In this document: positions 1-5,333 of the stretch, piece after piece
Numbering within the stretch: position 1 is the first letter of the stretch
How the letters are laid out: each line of letters begins with the position of its first letter
Assembly (NCBI GenBank): GCA_022360535.1
Contig: JAKSCP010000197.1
Coordinates: 1 to 5,333 of the forward strand
DNA: 5,333 nt
Source of the DNA: Pseudomonadales bacterium
GTDB taxonomy: Bacteria > Pseudomonadota > Gammaproteobacteria > Pseudomonadales > Pseudohongiellaceae
Reading direction: 5' to 3'
Program-made: the position numbers and the translations under genes
Notes under the pieces: model-generated
The model's input: the letters and a program-made list of their open reading frames with translations, nothing else
The model's database searches: none
What the model was told of the DNA's origin: nothing

Positions 1-1292
1 ATTATATTGCAATACCCAAAGCCAACGGCTACCAATCCCTGCACACCGTCCTGTTCGGTATGCACGGTGTGCCCATCGAAATCCAAATTCGCACCGAAGA
101 AATGGAAGCCATGGCCAATAATGGTATTGCCGCGCATTGGTTATATAAATCCAGTGAAGACCTGCCCACCAACGCTCACTTAAGGGCAAGAGAATGGGTG
201 AGTGGTTTACTGGAGATGCAGAAACATGCGGGTAACTCCTTAGAGTTTATTGAGCACGTCAAGATCGATCTGTTTCCCGATGAGATTTACGTATTCACGC
301 CGAAGGGAACCATCCTGGAACTACCTACCGGTTCCACTGCAGTGGACTTTGCCTATGCCGTGCACACTGACGTGGGCAACTCCTGTGTCGCTTGCCGAAT
401 AAATCGTCGCCTTGCACCACTAAGTGAACCACTGCAAAGTGGTCAAACTGTCGAGATTATTACCGCGCCCGGCACTCAACCCAATCCTGCCTGGTTGAGT
501 TTTGTCTCTACGGGTAAGGCTCGTAGCAATATCCGTCACTATCTGAAGAATCAGAAACACTCGGAGTCCGTGGCCCTTGGCCGCAGATTACTGAACAAGG
601 CCCTGGCCAGTTTTGGCAGCCAGCTGGATGAAGTCCCTCGAGACAATATCGATGCAGTCCTGGCGCAAACCAATCTCAATTCTGTTGATCAGCTGTTGGA
701 AGATATCGGACTGGGCAATCGTATGTCCTACATGATTGCACAGCGCCTGGCGGCTCATACCAAAGAAGCGGAAGAAGAATCAGAAGCGGCAACTGAACAG
801 GGAACGCTTGCTATACGCGGTTCAGAGGGCATGGTGATGAACTATGCCAAGTGTTGCCATCCCATCCCAGGCGACCCAATCGTCGGCCATATCAGCTCTG
901 GTAGAGGTATGGTGGTGCATACTGATGACTGTAAGAATGTTGCAGAAATCCGTGACAACCCTGAAAAGTGTGTGTCGGTGAGTTGGGACCCAGACGTTGA
1001 AGGTGAATTCACTGTTGAGCTAAGAGTGGAATTGGAAAACCAACGGGGCATCATCGCGACCCTGGCCACCACCATCACTGGGGCCGATGCCAATATCGAA
1101 AAAATCAGTACGGTTGAACGGGATGCCAGATTCAGTATTGTGAACCTGCTCATTAACGTGAAGAACCGTGTACATCTTGCGCGAGTAATGAGGCGCGTTC
1201 GTTCAATCAAGCCTGTAAGTAAAGTCACTCGCGTACAGAGTCGTGCCTCCGCACGCAAGACGATTAAACGAACTTTGGGGAGTCCCAGTTAA
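1..1292 (+). CDS. spoT: SpoT, bifunctional (p)ppGpp synthetase/hydrolase, C-terminal part (5' end outside window)
   Basis: The protein makes and degrades the stringent-response alarmone (p)ppGpp in the cytoplasm. The reading frame is open from the window edge: the first complete codon is at 3, giving 429 residues, about 60% of the ~700 aa usual for SpoT. The N-terminal hydrolase domain and most of the synthetase are missing only because the window starts here. Visible parts, numbered from that codon: the end of the synthetase with YQSLHT (10-15) and EIQIRT (26-31); the TGS domain from about 89 (DLFPDEIYVFTPKG) to 154; a helical region to about 275; a conserved-cysteine domain with AKCCHPIPGDP (Cys284, Cys285) and HTDDC (His306, Cys310); and an ACT domain at about 337-409. 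The wording is closer to E. coli SpoT than to RelA. A basic tail of about 17 residues extends past the usual end. The stop overlaps the ridA start by one base. Confidence 0.96.
   Translation, partial: YIAIPKANGYQSLHTVLFGMHGVPIEIQIRTEEMEAMANNGIAAHWLYKSSEDLPTNAHLRAREWVSGLLEMQKHAGNSLEFIEHVKIDLFPDEIYVFTPKGTILELPTGSTAVDFAYAVHTDVGNSCVACRINRRLAPLSEPLQSGQTVEIITAPGTQPNPAWLSFVSTGKARSNIRHYLKNQKHSESVALGRRLLNKALASFGSQLDEVPRDNIDAVLAQTNLNSVDQLLEDIGLGNRMSYMIAQRLAAHTKEAEEESEAATEQGTLAIRGSEGMVMNYAKCCHPIPGDPIVGHISSGRGMVVHTDDCKNVAEIRDNPEKCVSVSWDPDVEGEFTVELRVELENQRGIIATLATTITGADANIEKISTVERDARFSIVNLLINVKNRVHLARVMRRVRSIKPVSKVTRVQSRASARKTIKRTLGSPS
1277..1282 (+). promoter_or_regulatory. Shine-Dalgarno site for ridA inside the spoT 3' end
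   Basis: GGGGAG lies 9 bases upstream of the ridA ATG at 1292, within the last codons of spoT. Together with the TAATG stop/start overlap it supports this start and suggests translational coupling. The assignment rests on sequence match and spacing only. Confidence 0.7.
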
Positions 1293-1675
1293 TGAGCGAT
1301 CTCGAAACCATACATACCGATTCGGCCCCTGCCGCTATTGGCCCCTACTCACAAGCAGTCAAGGCCGGCGACACCGTGTTCTGCTCTGGTCAGATTCCTT
1401 TAAACCCTGAAACCATGGAAGTTGTTGAGGGCGGAATTGAGGTTCAGACCCGGCAAGTCTTCGACAACCTGAAGGCAGTTGCCGAAGCGGCAGGTTCTTC
1501 ATTGGATCGAGCTATCAAGCTGACCATATTCCTCACCGATCTCGGTGAATTCGCCACGGTAAACGAGATCATGGCTCAGTACTTCAATGAGCCTTACCCT
1601 GCCCGGGCCACTATCGAAGTCTCCGCACTACCGAAAGGCGTCGCTGTTGAAGTGGAAGCGATTCTGGCTGCATAG
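1292..1675 (+). CDS. ridA: RidA family 2-iminobutanoate/2-iminopropanoate deaminase
   Basis: RidA (YjgF/YER057c/UK114 family) hydrolyses reactive enamine/imine intermediates released by PLP enzymes such as threonine dehydratase, giving 2-oxoacids and ammonia and so protecting other PLP enzymes. It normally works as a cytoplasmic homotrimer with active sites at subunit interfaces. The 127-residue length is typical. Visible family motifs are GPYSQAV (17-23), SGQIPLNP (32-39) and the C-terminal signature YPARATIEVSALPKGVAVEVEAI (split here as YPARATIEV 102-110 and the following segment to 124). Arg105 and Glu120 sit where the E. coli substrate-binding Arg105 and active-site Glu120 lie; position 107 is Thr where E. 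coli has Cys. The ATG overlaps the spoT stop (TAATG) and has a good ribosome site, so it is probably expressed from the spoT transcript. A ridA gene next to spoT is common in gammaproteobacteria. Confidence 0.95.
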   Translation: MSDLETIHTDSAPAAIGPYSQAVKAGDTVFCSGQIPLNPETMEVVEGGIEVQTRQVFDNLKAVAEAAGSSLDRAIKLTIFLTDLGEFATVNEIMAQYFNEPYPARATIEVSALPKGVAVEVEAILAA

Positions 1676-1683
1676 CAAACAGC

Positions 1684-1724
1684 TCCTGATTTCTCGCCAA
1701 TTATCGGCAATGAGAAAGTCAGGG
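1684..1724 (+). other. Bulged hairpin in the ridA-recG gap
   Basis: CCTGA (1685-1689) pairs with TCAGG (1719-1723), TTTCTC (1690-1695) with GAGAAA (1712-1717), and GCC (1696-1698) with GGC (1706-1708). The loop is AATTATC, with a one-base bulge at 1718 and a three-base bulge at 1709-1711; T1684 and G1724 add a wobble pair. That gives 14 Watson-Crick pairs starting 8 bases after the ridA stop. No T-run follows, so it is not a standard intrinsic terminator. It could be a 3'-end stabiliser or a weak attenuator. The rest of the 151-base gap (1676-1826) shows no gene, and I find no convincing promoter in it. Confidence 0.4.
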
Positions 1725-1826
1725 ATCAGATATTCCCGGCGCTGGAATGCACCTATACTGAAATCACTCTAAACTAACTGCAAGGGTCGGCGATCCCGCG
1801 TCGGACCTCCTGGCAGTGAGCACTGG

Positions 1827-3914
1827 ATGGCTGCGCTAAACCTTGAACAACTTTCCCTGACGCGACTCAAAGGCGTTGGGCCCGCGCTGGAAGAAAAGTT
1901 TCGGCAGTTAGGTATCCATAATGTGCAGGACCTGCTGTTCCATCTCCCCTTGCGTTACGAAGATAGAACCAAGATTCATCCTATTCGCTCCGCCAGAGTT
2001 GGCAATGTAGTACAGCTGCAGGGTGAAGTCGTGAGCAATGCCATTCAGTTTGGCCGGCGGCGTTCTCTGCACTGTGTGCTGTCCGATGGCAGTGGCTTAA
2101 TCAGCCTGCGCTTCTTTCATTTTAGTGCAGCGCAGAAAAACTCATTGGCTCCCGGTACACAAATCCGCTGTTATGGCGAAGTCAGGCGTGGCCGTAGTGG
2201 TATGGAAATTTATCATCCGGAATACAAAGTCTTGCGAGCGGATCAGGAAGAACCGATTGCCGATCAGCTCACAGCGATTTACCCAACCACGGAAGGGCTG
2301 CAACAGGGCAGGTTACGCAATGTCATCAACCAGGCTCTGGATCTATTGGATAACTCCGAAGAACTGGTCGATTATTTACCCGCTGCGGTGATCAAGAAAT
2401 TTTCCCTGCCGCCTCTTACCGAATCCATAAAACTCATTCATCGACCTCCAATCGATGCACCCTTAAGCTGGGTTGAGGCTGGCAGCAACCCTGGCCAGCA
2501 ACGACTGGCGTTTGAGGAACTGCTTTCCCATCGACTTTGCATGCGTCGTTTTAAACGTTTCAACGAACAGCAGGTCGCACCAGCTTTGACTGACACAACA
2601 GAGCTGACAGCACAGTTTCTGTCTTCGTTACAGTTCGAATTGACAGGGGCACAACAACGCGCCTACTCCGAGATTGCGCAAGACCTGTCATCGGTGAGCC
2701 CGATGTTACGTCTACTGCAGGGCGATGTAGGATCGGGTAAAACTGTCGTGTCAGCACTCGCTGCGTTGAAGGCGATCAGTAACGGTTATCAAGTTGCCCT
2801 CATGGCCCCCACCGAGATCCTGGCCGAACAACATTATATGAACTTCATGCAATGGCTCGACCCGTTAGGAATTCGCGTGGGTTGGTTGAGCGGCAAAACC
2901 AAAGCCGCAACTCGTAAATCTACTCTGGCAGATTTGGCCAGCGGCACAACCCAGCTCATCATTGGAACCCATGCCCTGTTCCAAGAGAGTGTTGATTACC
3001 AAAAACTGGGATTAGTCATTATCGACGAACAGCATCGGTTTGGTGTTCATCAACGCCTCGCTCTGCGCGATAAGGGAGAGGCTGCCAATATTAATCCCCA
3101 TCAGTTAGTCATGACAGCTACTCCTATTCCAAGAACCTTGGCGATGAGTGCTTACGCGGATTTGGATTGTTCTGTGATTGACGAACTACCACCGGGACGC
3201 ACACCTGTGAATACCGTCCTTATTTCCAACGAACGCCGCGAAGAAGTAATCAGCCGTATCGAACAGGCCTGCAAAGAAGGTAATCAGGCCTACTGGGTGT
3301 GCACACTGATTGAAGAGTCGGAAAGTTTACAGGCGCAAGCCGCTGAAGCGACCGCTCAACAACTCAGTGAACAGCTGCCTGACATCAAGCTTGGCCTGGC
3401 ACATGGCAGACTCAAGCCGGAACAGAAACAGCTGGTGATGAATGCCTTTAAACAAGGTGATGTGCAACTGTTGGTGGCTACGACTGTCATTGAAGTGGGT
3501 GTTGACGTGCCTAACGCAAGCTTGATGGTAATAGAAAACCCGGAAAGACTGGGCATGGCCCAGCTTCATCAGCTACGCGGTCGAGTTGGTCGAGGCGCAA
3601 TTCAAAGTCACTGCATTCTTCTCTACCAGGTCCCGTTATCCAACAACGGCAAACAACGATTGTCGGTGCTACGAGAGAGTACCGATGGTTTCTACATCGC
3701 GGAAAAAGATCTGGAATTGCGGGGTCCGGGACAGGTACTGGGAACTCAACAGACCGGCCTGATGACGTTTAGAGTTGCAGATATCGGGCGGGACGCGATC
3801 TTACTGGACGATGTAAAAGTTGCTTCAGAAGAGATCCTGCAAAATGCACCTCAACTAATCGATCCACTCATTGAGCGTTGGATTGGTGATCGCCTAGATT
3901 TCATCAACGTCTAG
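1827..3914 (+). CDS. recG: ATP-dependent DNA helicase RecG
   Basis: RecG is a superfamily 2 helicase that remodels stalled replication forks, Holliday junctions, D-loops and R-loops. At 695 aa it matches E. coli RecG (693) and appears intact. In order: an N-terminal helical part with LKGVGPALEEKF (14-25) and the RecG-typical HLPLRYEDRT (39-48); the OB-fold wedge domain at about 55-150 that binds branched DNA; Walker A GDVGSGKT (299-306); motif Ia MAPTEILAEQH (326-336); the DEQH box (400-403); TATPIPRTL (430-438); and the second helicase lobe with LAHGRLKP (524-531), VATTVIEVGVDVPNA (550-564) and motif VI QLRGRVGRG (582-590). The translocation (TRG) region contains GPGQVLGTQQTG (633-644), where E. 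coli has GTRQTG. The ATG at 1827 is the only plausible start: the frame upstream is open to a TAA at 1770 but holds no ATG, GTG or TTG. The ribosome site is weak (GTGAG at 1816-1820). Confidence 0.97.
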   Translation: MAALNLEQLSLTRLKGVGPALEEKFRQLGIHNVQDLLFHLPLRYEDRTKIHPIRSARVGNVVQLQGEVVSNAIQFGRRRSLHCVLSDGSGLISLRFFHFSAAQKNSLAPGTQIRCYGEVRRGRSGMEIYHPEYKVLRADQEEPIADQLTAIYPTTEGLQQGRLRNVINQALDLLDNSEELVDYLPAAVIKKFSLPPLTESIKLIHRPPIDAPLSWVEAGSNPGQQRLAFEELLSHRLCMRRFKRFNEQQVAPALTDTTELTAQFLSSLQFELTGAQQRAYSEIAQDLSSVSPMLRLLQGDVGSGKTVVSALAALKAISNGYQVALMAPTEILAEQHYMNFMQWLDPLGIRVGWLSGKTKAATRKSTLADLASGTTQLIIGTHALFQESVDYQKLGLVIIDEQHRFGVHQRLALRDKGEAANINPHQLVMTATPIPRTLAMSAYADLDCSVIDELPPGRTPVNTVLISNERREEVISRIEQACKEGNQAYWVCTLIEESESLQAQAAEATAQQLSEQLPDIKLGLAHGRLKPEQKQLVMNAFKQGDVQLLVATTVIEVGVDVPNASLMVIENPERLGMAQLHQLRGRVGRGAIQSHCILLYQVPLSNNGKQRLSVLRESTDGFYIAEKDLELRGPGQVLGTQQTGLMTFRVADIGRDAILLDDVKVASEEILQNAPQLIDPLIERWIGDRLDFINV

Positions 3915-3935
3915 CAATCCGGCGACTTTCCAGCG

Positions 3936-3964
3936 TTGTGACTTGCAGACAAACCTTTTATGCT
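3936..3964 (+). promoter_or_regulatory. Putative sigma70 promoter for ubiA
   Basis: TTGTGA (3936-3941) and TATGCT (3959-3964) are separated by exactly 17 bases. Each matches four of six consensus bases. The position, ending 34 bases before the ubiA ATG and 22 bases after the recG stop, fits a separate ubiA transcript with a short leader. This is a consensus match only and could be chance. Confidence 0.45.
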
Positions 3965-3998
3965 ACGCGCTCGATAGTCACGTCTATGCTCTTGCCCT

Positions 3999-4913
3999 AT
4001 GTCTAAACCGGGAACCCTCTGGTCTGATCTGGAGAAGAAGTTTCGAGCCAGGTTTCCGGAATTTTCAGCGAAGCTTCCTGCCTTCATTGAACTCACACGC
4101 TTCGACCGACCAATTGGAATCTTTCTTCTGCTTTGGCCAACCATCGGTGCGCTTTGGATTGCCGCTGAGGGATTTCCTGATTTTGATTTGTTCCTGATCT
4201 TTGTGCTGGGCACAACCGTAATGCGTGCAGCAGGCTGCGCCGTTAACGATTTCGCTGACTATAAAATCGATGGCCATGTAAGCCGCACAGAGAAACGTCC
4301 GCTGGCACGTGGTGCCTTAACCAGACGAGACGCCTTTGTCTGCTTCCTTTTCTTTTCCACTCTTGGCTTTGTTCTGGTTTTGTTTACCAACACACTGACC
4401 ATCCAGCTAGCTTTCGGCGCCATCGTCGTTGTCGCTGCTTACCCGTTTATGAAGCGCTTCACCAACTTGCCCCAGGTAGTGCTCGGTGTAGCTTTTTCCT
4501 GGGGCATTCTTATGGCTTTCAGTGCCCAAACCGAATCCATACCTTCAGCGGCCTTTTTACTTTTTGTCGCCAATGCTTTGTGGACGGTTGCTTATGACAC
4601 CGAATATGCCATGGTGGATCGTGAGTTTGATAAAGAAATAGGGGTCAAGTCTACCGCAATACTCTTCGGCGAAGCCGACAAGCTGATGATTGGATCTCTG
4701 CAGGCGATGTTCATCATCGCCATGTGGTTGGCAGGCAATCGATTTGAGCTGGCTACGCCGTACTACATCAGTCTGGTAGTTGCCTCCGGATTACTCGCCT
4801 ACCAACAATTTCTCATCAAAGACCGCACCCCAGGATTCTGCTTCCGCGCCTTCCTAAACAACAACTGGGTAGGCGCAGTAATCTTCATCGGAATTTTTCT
4901 TAGCTACCTCTGA
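3999..4913 (+). CDS. ubiA: UbiA, 4-hydroxybenzoate polyprenyltransferase
   Basis: UbiA attaches the polyprenyl side chain (octaprenyl in E. coli) to 4-hydroxybenzoate, the first membrane-bound step of ubiquinone synthesis, in the inner membrane and with Mg2+. Both metal/diphosphate-binding motifs are intact: NDFADYKID (Asn83, Asp84, Asp87, Asp91) and DTEYAMVDREFD (Asp200, Asp207, Asp211). Other family segments are RPIGIFLLLWPT (37-48), YPFMKRFTNLPQVVLG (148-163), KSTAILFG (217-224) and FLNNNWVG (285-292). Hydrophobic stretches near 40-58, 63-81, 113-130, 134-150, 158-178, 184-200, 228-246, 253-272 and 288-304 agree with the usual nine-helix bundle. At 304 aa it is somewhat longer than E. coli UbiA (290), mostly through a longer polar N-terminus. 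The ATG is the only start between the in-frame TAG at 3975 and the conserved region, yet no Shine-Dalgarno sequence precedes it. ubiC, often found beside ubiA, is absent here. Confidence 0.96.
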   Translation: MSKPGTLWSDLEKKFRARFPEFSAKLPAFIELTRFDRPIGIFLLLWPTIGALWIAAEGFPDFDLFLIFVLGTTVMRAAGCAVNDFADYKIDGHVSRTEKRPLARGALTRRDAFVCFLFFSTLGFVLVLFTNTLTIQLAFGAIVVVAAYPFMKRFTNLPQVVLGVAFSWGILMAFSAQTESIPSAAFLLFVANALWTVAYDTEYAMVDREFDKEIGVKSTAILFGEADKLMIGSLQAMFIIAMWLAGNRFELATPYYISLVVASGLLAYQQFLIKDRTPGFCFRAFLNNNWVGAVIFIGIFLSYL

Positions 4914-4978
4914 GAATCAAGTCGAAGGAAAGCAATGCGAGATTAATGCTCGTAGATGACGAAGTTCAGTGACTCTGA

Positions 4979-5097
4979 GATTTCAACTGGTGAGTGCCAG
5001 GCGAGGCAAAAACACAGGCGAAAACGGAGCGTACACGAACAGTACGTGAGTATTTCGCCTGTGTTTTTAACGAAGCATGGTGCCACCAGGTGAGATC
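4979..5097. repeat. 119-base nested palindrome between convergent genes
   Basis: Three separate stem blocks share one exact centre (coordinates of paired bases always sum to 10076). The outer arms 4979-4992 and 5084-5097 match at 12 of 14 positions. The middle arms 5008-5023 and 5053-5068 match at 16 of 16. The inner arms 5030-5034 and 5042-5046 match at 5 of 5 around the seven-base loop ACGAACA. Internal loops of 15+15 and 6+6 bases separate the blocks. GTGCC occurs in both large loop arms (4994-4998 and 5079-5083, the latter entering the outer arm), and GTGCCGCCAG recurs at 5145-5154. No protein-coding content is credible: reading frames crossing it contain the palindrome itself. It may be an extragenic palindromic repeat, but whether it is multicopy cannot be seen from this window. 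Confidence 0.6.
5008..5068. terminator. Bidirectional rho-independent terminator of ubiA and gcdH
   Basis: AAAAACACAGGCGAAA (5008-5023) is perfectly complementary to TTTCGCCTGTGTTTTT (5053-5068). On the plus strand the GC-containing stem ends in TTTTTAA, about 150 bases after the ubiA stop. On the minus strand it also ends in five T, about 100 bases after the gcdH stop. An A-tract on one side and a T-tract on the other, between convergent genes, is the standard form of a two-way terminator. The 29-base apical part is longer than in typical terminators but is itself folded by the inner 5-bp stem. Confidence 0.75.
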
Positions 5098-5163
5098 GTT
5101 CCCAACTCTATGGCGAGCTTGGAAAGCACATCCAACGAAGGATAGTGCCGCCAGAGACGGCCG

Positions 5164-5333
5164 TTATCCCGTAAAGGCTTGGATTCCTGTTTGAGCCCTA
5201 CCCAAAATAAGAGCGTGGATGTCTTGGGTACCCTCGTAGGTATTGACCACTTCCAAATTCTGCGCATGCCGCATCACCGGATACTCATCAGAAATACCAT
5301 TACCACCCAACATATCCCGCGCCTCGCGAGCGG
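5164..5333 (-). CDS. gcdH: Glutaryl-CoA dehydrogenase, C-terminal end (5' part outside window)
   Basis: The complementary strand encodes the last 55 residues of an acyl-CoA dehydrogenase, entering at the right window edge (two bases of a split codon at 5332-5333) and ending with TAA at 5164-5166. Visible motifs are ARDMLGGNGISDEYPV (4-19), LEVVNTYEGTQDIHALILGR (26-45) and TGIQAF (48-53). The ISDEY, NTYEGT and DIHALILGRA wording matches glutaryl-CoA dehydrogenase rather than general acyl-CoA dehydrogenases. Glu33 of the fragment (codon 5233-5235) aligns with the catalytic base, Glu370 of the mature human enzyme. GcdH is an FAD enzyme that oxidises and decarboxylates glutaryl-CoA to crotonyl-CoA in lysine, tryptophan and glutarate breakdown. 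The gene is convergent with ubiA and shares the terminator. The family is secure; the exact substrate is inferred from the C-terminus alone. Confidence 0.9.
   Translation of the reverse strand, partial: AREARDMLGGNGISDEYPVMRHAQNLEVVNTYEGTQDIHALILGRAQTGIQAFTG

Noticed and set aside
842..1258. Long open frame on the minus strand inside spoT
   Set aside because: It lies entirely antisense to the well-conserved cysteine and ACT domains of SpoT and its translation shows no recognisable family or domain.
1754..1759. TATACT as a -10 box for recG
   Set aside because: The bases 17 upstream (TATTCC at 1731-1736) do not resemble a -35 box and there is no extended -10 TG, so a promoter is not supported.
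1814..1825. CAGTG/CACTG dyad next to the recG start as an operator
   Set aside because: Arms are only five bases with a two-base centre; such dyads are expected by chance and no known operator matches.
3943..4213. Short open frames on both strands across the recG-ubiA gap and ubiA start
   Set aside because: They overlap the conserved ubiA coding region in other frames, have no ribosome sites and resemble no known protein.
4908..4980. CTCTGAGA at 4908-4915 and again at 4973-4980 as a target-site duplication
   Set aside because: Eight-base repeats are common, they do not flank the palindrome, and no inserted element lies between them.
5145..5161. GCCG/CGGC hairpin after the gcdH stop as a second terminator
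   Set aside because: Only four pairs and no T-run on either strand; the 16-bp stem downstream is a far better candidate.
4994..5267. Two 66-codon open frames, one per strand, around the palindrome and gcdH end
   Set aside because: One is built from the palindrome itself and the other overlaps the gcdH C-terminus out of frame; neither looks like a protein.

Overview
The window carries ordinary bacterial housekeeping genes, most likely from a gammaproteobacterium of the Pseudomonadales or a related marine lineage. The proteins read very close to the E. coli and Pseudomonas forms of SpoT, RidA, RecG and UbiA as I remember them. The spoT - ridA - recG succession is also typical of that class. 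The genus cannot be fixed from the sequence alone. Coding density is high and no mobile-element genes are visible.

Layout: (1) Positions 1-1292 hold the C-terminal part of spoT (ppGpp synthetase/hydrolase): the end of the synthetase domain, the TGS domain, a helical region, the conserved-cysteine domain and the ACT domain. (2) Positions 1292-1675 hold ridA, an imine deaminase, whose ATG overlaps the spoT stop by one base (TAATG). (3) A 151-base gap contains a bulged hairpin and little else that can be supported. (4) Positions 1827-3914 hold a complete recG (branched-DNA helicase). (5) An 84-base gap carries a plausible sigma70 promoter. (6) Positions 3999-4913 hold ubiA (4-hydroxybenzoate polyprenyltransferase), a membrane enzyme of ubiquinone synthesis, without ubiC beside it. 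(7) Positions 4914-5163 are non-coding and are dominated by a 119-base nested palindrome whose perfect 16-bp middle stem looks like a bidirectional terminator. (8) Positions 5164-5333 on the minus strand hold the C-terminal 55 codons of an acyl-CoA dehydrogenase that matches glutaryl-CoA dehydrogenase (gcdH).

How they relate: spoT and ridA are almost certainly co-transcribed and translationally coupled. recG may belong to the same transcript or may start separately. ubiA probably has its own promoter. ubiA and gcdH converge on the palindrome, which would stop transcription from both sides. The genes share no single pathway: they cover stringent response, metabolite damage control, replication-fork repair, quinone synthesis and lysine/tryptophan catabolism.

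I see no undescribed multi-gene system here. The observation most worth following up is the large nested palindrome at 4979-5097, which is more elaborate than a terminator needs to be and may be one copy of a dispersed extragenic repeat.
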